Part shown: in pieces, positions 14,816 through 23,612 of the stretch
Layout of the letters: each line of letters begins with the position of its first letter
Position numbering within the stretch: the stretch's first letter is position 1
Assembly: GCF_014698505.1 (NCBI RefSeq)
Contig: NZ_JACJTD010000037.1
Span: 1-64,000 of the forward strand
Direction of reading: 5' to 3'
Length of the DNA stretch: 64,000 nucleotides
Source of the DNA: Nostoc foliaceum FACHB-393
GTDB taxonomy: Bacteria; Cyanobacteriota; Cyanobacteriia; Cyanobacteriales; Nostocaceae
The notes under the pieces: generated by a model
What the model was told of the DNA's origin: nothing
The model's database searches: none
Seen by the model: only the letters and a program-made list of their open reading frames with translations
Position numbers and translations under genes: made by a program

Positions 14816-16219
14816 ATGAGCAAAGGTACCCTGTTTGATAAAGTTTGGGACTTACACACCGTTGGTACACTTCCCTCAGGGCTGACACAACTATTTATCG
14901 GGCTTCATCTAATTCATGAAGTCACAAGTCCCCAGGCCTTTGCTATGTTACGCGAGAGGGGTCTAAAAGTACTGTTTCCACAGCGTACCGTTGCTACAGT
15001 CGATCATATTGTGCCAACAGAAAACCAGGCGCGTCCTTTTGCCGATAGCTTGGCAGAGGAAATGATTCAGGCGCTGGAAAATAACTGTCAAGAAAATAAC
15101 ATAACTTTTTACAATATTGGCTCTGGTAGTCAGGGTATAGTTCATGTCATCGCTCCAGAACTCGGACTGACCCAACCAGGAATGACGATCGCTTGTGGAG
15201 ATAGTCACACTTCCAGTCATGGGGCATTTGGTGCGATCGCATTTGGTATCGGTACTAGTCAAGTCCGGGATGTTCTCGCTTCCCAAACCCTGGCACTCTC
15301 AAAACTGAAAGTCCGCAAAATTGAAGTTAACGGCACTCTCAACCCTGGTGTTTACGCCAAAGATGTCATTCTGCATATCATCCGCACCCTTGGCGTGAAA
15401 GGTGGTGTGGGCTATGGCTACGAATTTGCAGGTACGACATTTGAGCAAATGAATATGGAAGAGAGGATGACTGTCTGCAATATGGCGATCGAAGGCGGTG
15501 CGCGTTGCGGCTATGTTAATCCCGATCAAGTCACCTATGATTACCTCAAAGGCAGAGATTTTGCACCCAAAAATGCAGATTGGGATAAAGCAGTGGCTTG
15601 GTGGGATTCCATCAAGAGCGATGCTGATGCCCAATACGATGATGTAGTGGTATTCGACGCTGCGGAAATTTCTCCTACTGTTACCTGGGGGATTACTCCC
15701 GGTCAAGGTATCGGTGTCAACCAGTCAGTACCTCAACCAGAAGAATTGCTGGAAGAAGACCGATTTATTGCCGAAGAAGCTTACCGCTACATGGATTTAT
15801 ATCCTGGTCAACCCATCAAGGGCACTAAAATAGATGTCTGCTTTATTGGTAGTTGCACCAACGGCAGAATTAGTGATTTGCGAGAAGCTGCGAAAATCGC
15901 CAAAGGTCGCCACGTTGCAGAGGGAATCAAAGCCTTTGTTGTCCCTGGTTCTGAAAGGGTGAAGGAAGAGGCAGAAGCTGAAGGACTAGATAAAATCTTT
16001 CAGGAAGCTGGATTTGAATGGCGTGAACCGGGATGTTCCATGTGTTTGGCTATGAACCCCGATAAGCTACAAGGAAGACAAATCAGCGCTTCTTCCTCCA
16101 ACCGCAACTTTAAAGGCAGACAGGGTTCCTCTTCCGGTCGGACATTGTTAATGAGTCCGGCGATGGTCGCCACTGCTGCGATTAAAGGCGAAGTCTCTGA
16201 TGTGCGTGAGTTGCTGTAA
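14816..16219 (+). CDS. leuC: 3-Isopropylmalate dehydratase large subunit
   Basis: The 467-residue protein is the full-length aconitase-family large subunit that, with LeuD, isomerises 2-isopropylmalate to 3-isopropylmalate in leucine synthesis. The [4Fe-4S] ligands are visible as Cys347 in CFIGSCTNGR and Cys407/Cys410 in EPGCSMCLAMNPD. Other family signatures are VDHIVPTENQ, GDSHTSSHGAFGA and SSSNRNFKGRQG. The N-terminus MSKGTLFDKVWDLHTV fits the usual start. leuD follows after 233 bp on the same strand, so the two probably share a transcript despite the unusual repeat-filled spacer. A possible IS remnant sits immediately upstream. Confidence 0.97.
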   Translation: MSKGTLFDKVWDLHTVGTLPSGLTQLFIGLHLIHEVTSPQAFAMLRERGLKVLFPQRTVATVDHIVPTENQARPFADSLAEEMIQALENNCQENNITFYNIGSGSQGIVHVIAPELGLTQPGMTIACGDSHTSSHGAFGAIAFGIGTSQVRDVLASQTLALSKLKVRKIEVNGTLNPGVYAKDVILHIIRTLGVKGGVGYGYEFAGTTFEQMNMEERMTVCNMAIEGGARCGYVNPDQVTYDYLKGRDFAPKNADWDKAVAWWDSIKSDADAQYDDVVVFDAAEISPTVTWGITPGQGIGVNQSVPQPEELLEEDRFIAEEAYRYMDLYPGQPIKGTKIDVCFIGSCTNGRISDLREAAKIAKGRHVAEGIKAFVVPGSERVKEEAEAEGLDKIFQEAGFEWREPGCSMCLAMNPDKLQGRQISASSSNRNFKGRQGSSSGRTLLMSPAMVATAAIKGEVSDVRELL

Positions 16220-16310
16220 TTTTCAAAAGGGCATGGGGGATTGGGCATAGAGAAGAGACAAGGGAGACAAGGAAGAGGGGGGAGACAAGGAAGAGACTAG
16301 TTCTAATAAT

Positions 16311-16413
16311 TCCCCCTTGTCCCCCTCGTCCCCCTCGTCCCCCTCGTCCCCCTCGTCCCCCTTGTCCCCCTTGTCCCCCTCGTCCCCCTCGTCCCCCTTG
16401 TCCCCCTCGTCCC
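16311..16413. repeat. 9-bp tandem repeat array between leuC and leuD
   Basis: Eleven consecutive full copies of TCCCCCTCG or TCCCCCTTG (16311-16409) plus a partial copy; units differ only by C/T at one position. The array ends 40 bp before the leuD ATG. A looser version of the same motif on the other strand (GACAAGGGG) occurs at 16257-16290 and 48475-48515. It looks like a variable-number tandem repeat. Confidence 0.9.
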
Positions 16414-16452
16414 TTTTTCAACAGTCTGTCATTGAAAGAATAGATAAAGTTT

Positions 16453-17061
16453 ATGGTGAGTGAAGTTAAAACAGTTTCAGGGCGCGGTATACCCTTAGTG
16501 GGCAATGATATAGATACCGATCGCATTATTCCCGCGCGATATTTGAAAGCCGTTACCTTTGATGGGTTAGGCGAAGGCGCGTTTATTGATGACCGGACAG
16601 CACTCAAAGGTGAACATCCCTTTGACCAACCCCAATACAAAGGGGCGAATATTTTAATAGTCAACCGTAACTTTGGCTGTGGTTCATCACGGGAACATGC
16701 ACCCCAAGCGATCGCAAAATGGGGAATCCAAGCTTTAATCGGTGAAAGCTTTGCCGAAATCTTTTTTGGTAACTGTGTGGCAATGGGCATACCTTGTCTG
16801 ACAGCCGATGCTGTTACTGTTAAAGAATTGCAAGAGTTAGTCGCTGCCAATCCTCAAGCCGCCGTGACAGTGAATTTGGAAACCTTGCAAGTGCAAATTG
16901 GTGATTACACCGCCCCAGTTGCGATCGGTGAAGGGACAAGAAGCACATTTATTTCAGGCACTTGGGATGCTTGCGGTCAGTTGGTGGCAAATGCTGACCA
17001 AGTTCGAGCAACGGCTGCAAAATTACCCTACGTCGGTTGGGGCAATTTAGCTGCAAGTTAG
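16453..17061 (+). CDS. leuD: 3-Isopropylmalate dehydratase small subunit
   Basis: The 202-residue swivel-domain subunit completes the isopropylmalate isomerase with LeuC. Family signatures are GNDIDTDRIIPARYLK near 17-32, the substrate-recognition segment NRNFGCGSSREHAPQAI near 71-87, and GESFAEIFFGNC near 96-107. Length is normal. The ATG is chosen because it gives the standard N-terminus before the GRGIPL strand; no strong Shine-Dalgarno is seen, and the region just upstream is the 9-bp tandem array. Translation may depend on readthrough from leuC. Confidence 0.96.
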   Translation: MVSEVKTVSGRGIPLVGNDIDTDRIIPARYLKAVTFDGLGEGAFIDDRTALKGEHPFDQPQYKGANILIVNRNFGCGSSREHAPQAIAKWGIQALIGESFAEIFFGNCVAMGIPCLTADAVTVKELQELVAANPQAAVTVNLETLQVQIGDYTAPVAIGEGTRSTFISGTWDACGQLVANADQVRATAAKLPYVGWGNLAAS

Positions 17062-17169
17062 TATTCTTTCATTTTCTGGTTGTCAGCCAGAGAATCAAAG
17101 AACACCAAGAATTGCTGCGATCGCTCTGGCTAACCAGATAATTTGGGTTGTGCGTAATCAAAAATATTT

Positions 17170-17276
17170 TATAGCGGTTCTCGTTTACGTGAGGTACACC
17201 CGTAGGGGCACGGCATTGCCGTGCCCCTACACCTGGCGATATAATGTTGTACCGCATCTGAGTGGGAACCGCTATA
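17170..17276. repeat. MITE-like element, copy 1
   Basis: A 107-bp element bounded by imperfect terminal inverted repeats TATAGCGGTTCTC and GGGAACCGCTATA, with a central perfect palindrome GTAGGGGCACGGC-AT-TGCCGTGCCCCTAC. A second copy in the opposite orientation is at 31740-31843. The TA at each end suggests TA-targeted insertion, as used by IS630/Tc1-type transposases. It occupies the middle of the 352-bp gap 17062-17413; the rest of that gap has no feature. Confidence 0.8.
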
Positions 17277-17413
17277 GCAAAGTTGCTAATTTCTGTTTTC
17301 AAAAGTGGAGAATATACGGGTCTTCTTAGGAGATTGAATTAACCAATAAGGGATTTTAATCAAAAGACAAAGTTTACTTTAAAAAAGCAGCTTTCTTGAT
17401 AGCAAACTAAAAT

Positions 17414-18628
17414 TTAGCTTATTGCAGACGGCTTAAAATCATACAGCCATTTGTGAAAATCATCATTAAGACTCATTTGCCGCTCCTGCGTCTGCCCACT
17501 AGATGCCACGTTGTTAGTGTCGTAGTAGCGCATTTCACCCCAGGCACTACGAGCTTGGATGATTTTTGTGCGCTCAATCCGACGCTGTTCGTAACTAGTT
17601 AAAGCTTCTTGGAGATTAGCTGACTGGGAAAAACACTCTTGCAGTTCATATGCATCTTCAAAAGTAGTATTGGCTCCCTGTCCCATCGCAGGTGCCATCG
17701 GATGGGCGGCATCGCCTAAGAGAGTTACTCTGCCTTGACTCCAGTGGGTTAAGGGCGGGCGATCGCAAATCGGCCCTTCCCAAATTTGCTCGGCTGGTGT
17801 TGCTTGTACCACCGCCCGAAAGGATTGATCCCAATCAGCTAATTCATGGAGAATGCGAGACTTCACCTGATCAGCACTGTGGGAAAGAGAGTACTCAGGC
17901 GAGAACTTCCGACTAATCCAACTGGTATAGCCACCGCCCACATTGAGGAGGTACATAAACTGTTGATTGCCTTTGACAAAAACCAGTTCATAGTCATTAA
18001 ATAGCTCGTGATGATACTTGATGACGGCACGCCAACACATACTACCAATATAATTAGGCTTACCCTCGCCAAATAAAGTTTCTCTGATGATAGAGTTAAC
18101 GCCATCAGCCCCAATCAGCAAATCTGCATATACCGATTTTTCGCCATCAAAATGAATTTCCACACCGTTTTCATCTTGCTCAAAGCCGATGCAGCGATGA
18201 TTAAGGTGAATGATCTCAGATGGCAATCTAGAGGCTAATACTTGCTGTAGACGATACCACCAAATAGTCAATAATGGCTGTCCATAATTCTCCAAGTATT
18301 TAGTTGCGTTAGTTCGGAGTGTTTCTCCCTGGGTATTCTTTAAAACCGTGTGATGAACCTCGCACCCTGAACTTTTGAGGGTTTCGACAATTCCCGGCGC
18401 GTTGGCACAGCCCGCCGCAGGCATCGCATCTAGGGAATTCAAGCCATTAGGAGCGAGGCCTAGTCCAGTTCCAGCCGGACGAAATTCTTGGGCTTTTTCG
18501 TATACTTGAACATTAATACCTTGGCTTCTCAGTGCGATCGCAGCAGCTAAACCGCCTGGGCCAGCACCGACAATGGCAACTTTCTCTACTATGGGTTTGG
18601 ATAATTTCTGAGTTAGATTTGTGTTCAT
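17414..18628 (-). CDS. FAD-dependent monooxygenase (UbiH/PHBH-like)
   Basis: From the ATG at 18628 the protein has 404 residues; the open frame continues upstream to 18706 but those residues (MCVWLKCKPALRH) do not look like the family. The dinucleotide-binding GxGxxG appears as VAIVGAGPGGLAAAIAL, followed by the DG motif in LLIGADGVNSIIR and the FAD-phosphate GD motif in TLLGDAAHPMAPAMGQGAN. This is the group A flavoprotein hydroxylase fold shared with zeaxanthin epoxidase and salicylate hydroxylase. The substrate is unknown. The stretch LDAMPAAGCANAP is coded by a 29-bp dispersed repeat (18399-18427), an apparent in-frame insertion in the first domain. It is divergent from the next gene. Confidence 0.88.
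   Translation of the reverse strand: MNTNLTQKLSKPIVEKVAIVGAGPGGLAAAIALRSQGINVQVYEKAQEFRPAGTGLGLAPNGLNSLDAMPAAGCANAPGIVETLKSSGCEVHHTVLKNTQGETLRTNATKYLENYGQPLLTIWWYRLQQVLASRLPSEIIHLNHRCIGFEQDENGVEIHFDGEKSVYADLLIGADGVNSIIRETLFGEGKPNYIGSMCWRAVIKYHHELFNDYELVFVKGNQQFMYLLNVGGGYTSWISRKFSPEYSLSHSADQVKSRILHELADWDQSFRAVVQATPAEQIWEGPICDRPPLTHWSQGRVTLLGDAAHPMAPAMGQGANTTFEDAYELQECFSQSANLQEALTSYEQRRIERTKIIQARSAWGEMRYYDTNNVASSGQTQERQMSLNDDFHKWLYDFKPSAIS
18399..18427. repeat. 29-bp dispersed repeat inside the monooxygenase gene
   Basis: The sequence differs at three positions from the 29-bp repeat in the pentapeptide gene (49155-49183); the copy in the WD40 gene (12847-12875) differs from that same reference at three other positions. 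The core is GCCCGCCGCAGGCATCGC. Each copy is in frame with its host gene. Confidence 0.85.
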
Positions 18629-18988
18629 AGAAGTCAGAATATCTCCACAAATAAATGCGCTTCCTTCATGTCTCAAGGCAGGCTTACATTTGAGCCAGAC
18701 GCACAATCATTAATTCTGGCTCCTGAGTGCTTTTTTAGTCAATCTTCCTGAAGAATCAATTCTGAATTAGTGTTCTCATGAGTCATCACCTTTGCGGTTG
18801 CTAGTGGTAACAAAAACTGCACACTTCACAATTTTTCGCCAAGCCGACAAATACTCATAAACACCTTTAAGTCGATTTTGGCGATAGATTCCCTAAATTC
18901 GATTTTTAAATTTCATAAACTTTTTGTAACGGAAATAAGCTTGCTGTATCATTTTCATACTCAAAAATGATTGTGAAGAAGAGTTTGT
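18629..18988. promoter_or_regulatory. Divergent intergenic region
   Basis: This 360-bp region lies between the FAD monooxygenase gene and the secreted TNT-like gene and must hold both promoters. It is AT-rich near 18880-18970. I see no convincing operator or riboswitch, and no reading frame worth calling apart from the upstream extension of the monooxygenase frame. Confidence 0.5.
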
Positions 18989-19492
18989 ATGAAATTTAAG
19001 TCAGCTTCCGCATGTATTGGTTTAAGCCTTCTGAGTTTTTCAGTCAGTTCATTGCCGCGTCTTGTAAATTCACCACAAGTTTTTGCCCAAGAGGTTAATT
19101 CTTCATGTCCTCTGCCATCTGAGATTGCCGTTACTTTCTTAGATTCTAAATGTCAGGAAGTAAAACTAGAACAGCCTCAGACCTTTTATCGCTACTATAG
19201 TAACAGTGGAAATAAATACGGCAGGTATTTAACAACTGACAAATATAAAACAAATGTAGAAGTAATTAAGAATCTAGCTCTCAATCAAGCATGGGGCAAT
19301 CAAGCCACTATGATACAAACAATAACTTTACCAGCAGGAATGATAACTTATCAAGGAATTGTTGCCCCTCAAGTACCTACAGAATGCTATCCAGGTGGTG
19401 CTCAACAGACATTTATTCAAGATTCAAAAGATCCAAATATCAAATGGTCTGATGGAGAAAATATCGTCGTGGAACCTTTTAGTTGTCCGTAA
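18989..19492 (+). CDS. Secreted TNT-like protein, candidate NAD+ glycohydrolase
   Basis: The 167-residue protein has a signal peptide with basic start MKFK, hydrophobic core and cleavage site VFA-QE after residue 33. The mature part has four cysteines (40, 55, 133, 166), likely two disulfides. Its pattern matches the TNT fold (tuberculosis necrotizing toxin and fungal surface NADases): FYRYYSNSGNKYGRYLT at 67-82, a run before LPAGMITYQGIVAPQ at 114-128, and YPGGAQQTFI at 134-143, where TNT has GGGxQY with the catalytic Gln. TNT proteins destroy NAD+. The match is by motif order only. The stop is 5 bp before a small cytosolic gene, fitting a toxin-immunity pair. If it is not TNT, it is an exported protein of unknown function. 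Confidence 0.5.
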   Translation: MKFKSASACIGLSLLSFSVSSLPRLVNSPQVFAQEVNSSCPLPSEIAVTFLDSKCQEVKLEQPQTFYRYYSNSGNKYGRYLTTDKYKTNVEVIKNLALNQAWGNQATMIQTITLPAGMITYQGIVAPQVPTECYPGGAQQTFIQDSKDPNIKWSDGENIVVEPFSCP

Positions 19493-19497
19493 AATTC

Positions 19498-19782
19498 ATG
19501 AAAACTAAGACAGAAGAATTTATCAAGCTGATTGACCAAGCGTCTGATATTACCGAACAGATGCTTAAAGACACAAAATCTGAGTCTTCAGCACGTTTAA
19601 ATAACGTGATTAGTGCCCTACAATCTATTAAAAGCAAGACACTGAATGGGAAGCTGGAACCATCAGGAGGAACTTCAACTCTTGGTTTAGCTCATGGAGT
19701 GGCGGATTGGATTGAGCCGTTAGATTCGCCATTATTAAAAGCTGTAGGTGCAATAGAGGAATATTATCAAAAAAACCTCTAA
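19498..19782 (+). CDS. Small cytosolic protein, candidate immunity partner
   Basis: The 94-residue acidic protein (MKTKTEEFIKLIDQASDITEQ) starts at an ATG five bases after the stop of the TNT-like gene; a TTG in frame at 19483 would overlap it and is less likely. The sequence is mostly helical at first, then holds a Gly/Ser/Thr-rich turn (EPSGGTSTLGLAHG) and DWIEPLDSPLLKAVGAIEEYY. It has no signal peptide or membrane segment. I do not recognise the family. Tight coupling to a secreted candidate NADase and small acidic character fit an immunity protein that protects the producer, but this is inference from position. Confidence 0.65.
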   Translation: MKTKTEEFIKLIDQASDITEQMLKDTKSESSARLNNVISALQSIKSKTLNGKLEPSGGTSTLGLAHGVADWIEPLDSPLLKAVGAIEEYYQKNL

Positions 19783-19826
19783 ATTGCCTATTTAGACTCT
19801 TTACTTGAACATGATCGTCATAGAAG

Positions 19827-19877
19827 CAGTGCTGAGTACCGAGTAAGAATTCTCATTTGGAACTCAGCACTGTTTTG
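19827..19877 (+). terminator. Rho-independent terminator candidate
   Basis: CAGTGCTGAGT at 19827-19837 pairs with ACTCAGCACTG at 19862-19872 and is followed by TTTT. The loop is 24 nt. It lies 45 bp after the candidate immunity gene and before the molybdenum hydroxylase operon, so it would separate the two units. Confidence 0.6.
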
Positions 19878-19913
19878 CTGAAAGTAATGATGTAATTATT
19901 ATCTACATGAAAC

Positions 19914-20462
19914 ATGGAAGAAAATTCCTTAGCTCCAATAGCTTCAAACCCATTTACCCAGGAATTGAAAATCTTGGGTTCAGAGGAGGTAGAAGTATCT
20001 TTGAATGTCAATAATATCTCCTACTCAGTCAAGCTAGAACCTCGTGTTACTTTACTGGATGCACTACGGGAAAAGCTGGGTCTAGTGGGGACTAAAAAAG
20101 CTTGCGATCGCGGTGAATGTGGCGCTTGTACTGTATTAGTTAATAATCGGCGAATTAACTCTTGTATGACTCTAGCAGTCATGCATATTGGTACTGAAAT
20201 TACCACAATTGAGGGATTAGCGCCAGATGAAAAACTCCACCCCATGCAAACAGCTTTTATTACCCATGATGCTTTTCAATGTGGTTACTGCACATCGGGT
20301 CAAATTGTCTCAGCCGTAGGGATGATATTAGAAGAAACGCCAAAAACTGAGGCAGAAATTAGAGAAAAAATGAGTGGAAATCTTTGCCGTTGTGGAGCAT
20401 ATCCTAATATTATTGCGGCGATTCAAGACGTGCTAGAGGAAATGGAAGATGCAGCCATTTAG
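19914..20462 (+). CDS. Molybdenum hydroxylase [2Fe-2S] subunit (PaoA/CoxS type)
   Basis: The 182-residue protein carries the two [2Fe-2S] clusters of xanthine-oxidase-family enzymes. The plant-type motif is CDRGECGACTVLV plus NSCMTLAV; the second is FQCGYCTSGQIV with GNLCRCGAYPNI. Electrons from substrate oxidation pass through it to FAD. E. coli PaoA has a Tat signal, but here the N-terminus (MEENSLAPIASNPFTQEL) has no twin arginine, so the enzyme is probably cytosolic. The stop overlaps the FAD subunit start by 14 bp, showing translational coupling. Confidence 0.92.
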   Translation: MEENSLAPIASNPFTQELKILGSEEVEVSLNVNNISYSVKLEPRVTLLDALREKLGLVGTKKACDRGECGACTVLVNNRRINSCMTLAVMHIGTEITTIEGLAPDEKLHPMQTAFITHDAFQCGYCTSGQIVSAVGMILEETPKTEAEIREKMSGNLCRCGAYPNIIAAIQDVLEEMEDAAI

Positions 20463-21426
20463 TTATGCTAAAGTTACTTGCCAAGAGGCTGCGATCGCAA
20501 CAGTTAATCAAGACCAAACTGCTGCATTTATTGCAGGTGGCACAGATTTACTGGGATTGATGAAGGATGGAGTTCAAACAGCGAATATATTAATTGATAT
20601 TAATAGTTTGCCTTTAGCAGATATTGAATCTCACGCTAATGGAATCCGCATTGGTGCAGTCTCTCGGATGACTGATGTAGCTTTTCACCCCAAAATTCAG
20701 GAATGTTATCCAGTAATTAGCCAAGCATTGTTACAAAGTTCTTCACCGCAACTGCGAAATATGGCAACTGTGGGCGGTAATTTAATGCAACGAGTCCGCT
20801 GCGGTTACTTTCGTGATCCGGTTTTTCCTTGTAATAAACGCACTCCCGGCATAGGTTGTTCGGCAATTACAGGCTACAATCGAATGCACTCTATTTTCGG
20901 GGGAAGTGAACATTGTATTGCTGTGCATCCCTCAGATTTAGCTGTAGCATTAGCGGCATTAGATGCGGTGATTTGCATCCAAGGAGTAGAAAGAGCAAGT
21001 CGAATTTCAATTCATGATTTTTATCTTTTACCAGGTGAGACACCAGAAAAAGAAACTCTATTACAGCCTGGAGAATTAATTATTGCCATTGAAATTCCAG
21101 ATTCTGCATATAAGTCCTATTATTTAAAAGTCAGAGATCGAGCTAGTTATGAATTTGCTCTTGTTTCCGTAGCTGTTGCTTTAGACATAGAACAAGACAT
21201 GATTAAATCAGCACGCATCGCTTTTGGAGGAGTAGCACCCAAACCTTGGCGTGCATGGGAAGCTGAAGAATTTCTCCAAAATAAAGCAATCAATGAAACC
21301 ACGTTTAGAGATGCAGCCGCATTAGCCATCAAAGAAGCGAAACCGCAAACACACAATGAATTCAAAATTGAATTAGTCAAACGCGCTTTGATACGTGCGC
21401 TTTCAGTTGTGGGAGGAAAATCATGA
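20449..21426 (+). CDS. Molybdenum hydroxylase FAD subunit (PaoB type)
   Basis: The 325-residue FAD-binding subunit of the xanthine-dehydrogenase family has the FAD motifs FIAGGTDLLGLMK (near 27-39) and ATVGGNLMQ. After the latter comes the cysteine-rich insert RCGYFRDPVFPCNKRTPGIGC. That insert marks the PaoB subgroup, which holds an extra [4Fe-4S] cluster in E. coli PaoABC. A CO-dehydrogenase C-terminal domain follows, with RDRASYEFALVSVAVAL. Its start overlaps the [2Fe-2S] gene and its stop overlaps the next start (ATGA), so the three subunits are coupled. Confidence 0.92.
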   Translation: MQPFSYAKVTCQEAAIATVNQDQTAAFIAGGTDLLGLMKDGVQTANILIDINSLPLADIESHANGIRIGAVSRMTDVAFHPKIQECYPVISQALLQSSSPQLRNMATVGGNLMQRVRCGYFRDPVFPCNKRTPGIGCSAITGYNRMHSIFGGSEHCIAVHPSDLAVALAALDAVICIQGVERASRISIHDFYLLPGETPEKETLLQPGELIIAIEIPDSAYKSYYLKVRDRASYEFALVSVAVALDIEQDMIKSARIAFGGVAPKPWRAWEAEEFLQNKAINETTFRDAAALAIKEAKPQTHNEFKIELVKRALIRALSVVGGKS

Positions 21427-23612
21427 CTAAAATTATCGGTAAACCACTCGATCGCGTCGATGGTAGGCTGAAAGTTACCGGAGAAGCATCTTACACAGCC
21501 GATGTGCCAATAGAGAATTTAACTTATGGAGTGATTTTTCAAAGCGCGATCGCCAGCGGTAAAATTATCCAAATAGACACATCCGCCGCCGCAATCACCC
21601 CTGGTGTGCTAGATATCATTACTTATCAACAAACCCCATCTCTAGTAAAAATACCCTTCTTTGGGTCTCCACAACCTCAGTCAACCGAAAAAGACCATAA
21701 CATCTACTACGATGGTCAACATTTGGGAATTGTAATTGCCCAAACCTTAGAACAAGCCGAAACCGCCGCCTCTAAGGTAAAAATTATCTACGAAGAAGCA
21801 CCGCCGACAGTCACCGTGACAGATGCAGAGATATTTGAACCCGAATCAATATTTTTTGGCATCATGCCGGGTAAAATCACCAGAGGAGACGTTGAATCGG
21901 GTAAAGCTCAAGCAGATGTGCTGGTAGAGCAAGTTTATACCACACCAATGGAACATCATAATCCCCTAGAATCTTCTGCAACGATCGCAATGTGGGAAGG
22001 GGATAACTTGACGCTGTATGAAACCACTCAAGGCATTTCTGCAACCCAAAGAGCGATCGCATCTGTGCTGAATATTCCTCAAGAAAATGTCCGCGTCATC
22101 TCCAAATATTTAGGCGGGGGATTTGGTTGTAAGGCGCTGCTGCGATCGCATACAATCTTAGCTGCGATCGCATCTCGTCAAGTAAAACGCCCTGTGAAAG
22201 TTGTGCTAACGCGATCGCAAATGTACACTGCTTGCGGCCACAGATCCCAAACTGAACAACACTTAACGTTAGGTGCAACCAAGGAAGGTAAGCTAACCGT
22301 CATCAATCACATTGGCACATCTTTAACATCGTTATTTGATGACTTTGTAGAACCCGTGGGTGCAGCAACAACGATGATGTACGCCTGTCCAAATTTGGAA
22401 GTAAAATACCGTTTAGCACGCATCAACACTGCCACACCAACCTTTATGCGTGGGCCAGGAGAAGCAACGGGAATGTTTGCCCTAGAATCGGCAATGGATG
22501 AACTGGCTTATGCTTTAAATATTGACCCAATTGAACTAAGACTAAGAAATCATGCAGATATCGATCCCCATAAAGAATTACCTTGGTCAAGTAAATCCCT
22601 AAAAGAATGTTATCAAAAAGGGGCAGAAATTTTTGGTTGGTCACAACGTAACCCAGTTCCCCGTTCCATGCAGGATGGTTATTTCCTGATTGGTTGGGGA
22701 ATGGCAAGTGCGACATTTCCCACCAACGTTGGAACTGCATTAGTCAAGGTAGAAATTTTTGCCAGTGGAGAAGTGAAAATACAAAGCGGTACTCAAGACA
22801 TCGGTACTGGCACTTATACAGTGATGACGCAGGTAGCCTCTGAAGTATTAGGCTTACCTGTGCAGTTTGAACTGGGTGATAGCAATCTTCCTAAAGCGCC
22901 GATTGCAGGGAACTCAATTACAGTTGCTAGTGTTTCCCCGGCGGTACATAAAGCAGTGATCGCTGCACGAGATAGAATAATTCAAATGGCGATCGTAGAT
23001 GCAAATTCGCTGCTGTATGGATCTCAAGCAGAAGATATTAGCGTTGAGTCAGGGCAAATATTTTTAAAACAAGACTCATCGAAGCGAGACAGCTACACCG
23101 ATATTCTACGCCGTCATGGGTTAGAGAGTTTAGAAGTTACAGAAGAATCTTCAGCCAGTCCAGAGAGCAAAGAATACGCCAAACACTCATTTGGTGCGAT
23201 ATTTGTGGAAGTTGCAGTTGATGAGTTGTTGGGAGAAATCAAAATTAGGCGTTGCGTAGGCGTTTATAGTGCAGGGCGAATTCTCAACTTCAAGACAGCA
23301 CGGAGTCAAGTTGTTGGTGGGATTACATGGGGAATCGGTATGGCGCTGATGGAGAAAACTGTAATGGATACAAATCAGGGCAGAATAGTTGGTGCTAACC
23401 TTTCAGATTACCTGATTCCGGTTCATGCAGATATCCCAAATATGGAAGTGCAATTTATTGAAGAACACGATCCTTACGTGAATGCGCTAGGAACCAAAAG
23501 CCTGGGGGAACTTCCCATTGTTGGGGTAGCGGCTGCTATATCGAATGCAGTTTATCATGCCACAGGTAAGCGGATTCGTGATTTGCCAATTACACCAGAT
23601 AAGTTATTGTGA
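21423..23612 (+). CDS. Molybdopterin-binding aldehyde oxidoreductase large subunit (PaoC type)
   Basis: The 729-residue catalytic subunit binds the molybdenum-pterin cofactor. Family marks are the N-terminal KPLDRVDGRLKVTGEASYTAD, the domain-linking YLGGGFGCKA, the segment FMRGPGEATGMFALESAMDELA, GTQDIGTGTYTVMTQVA and the C-terminal active-site glutamate in LGELPIVGVAAA. E. coli PaoC oxidises aromatic aldehydes; Nostoc substrates are unknown. The gene overlaps the FAD subunit stop by 4 bp. No XdhC/MocA maturation gene is next to the operon in this window, so the cofactor insertion factor would be elsewhere. Confidence 0.93.
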   Translation: MTKIIGKPLDRVDGRLKVTGEASYTADVPIENLTYGVIFQSAIASGKIIQIDTSAAAITPGVLDIITYQQTPSLVKIPFFGSPQPQSTEKDHNIYYDGQHLGIVIAQTLEQAETAASKVKIIYEEAPPTVTVTDAEIFEPESIFFGIMPGKITRGDVESGKAQADVLVEQVYTTPMEHHNPLESSATIAMWEGDNLTLYETTQGISATQRAIASVLNIPQENVRVISKYLGGGFGCKALLRSHTILAAIASRQVKRPVKVVLTRSQMYTACGHRSQTEQHLTLGATKEGKLTVINHIGTSLTSLFDDFVEPVGAATTMMYACPNLEVKYRLARINTATPTFMRGPGEATGMFALESAMDELAYALNIDPIELRLRNHADIDPHKELPWSSKSLKECYQKGAEIFGWSQRNPVPRSMQDGYFLIGWGMASATFPTNVGTALVKVEIFASGEVKIQSGTQDIGTGTYTVMTQVASEVLGLPVQFELGDSNLPKAPIAGNSITVASVSPAVHKAVIAARDRIIQMAIVDANSLLYGSQAEDISVESGQIFLKQDSSKRDSYTDILRRHGLESLEVTEESSASPESKEYAKHSFGAIFVEVAVDELLGEIKIRRCVGVYSAGRILNFKTARSQVVGGITWGIGMALMEKTVMDTNQGRIVGANLSDYLIPVHADIPNMEVQFIEEHDPYVNALGTKSLGELPIVGVAAAISNAVYHATGKRIRDLPITPDKLL

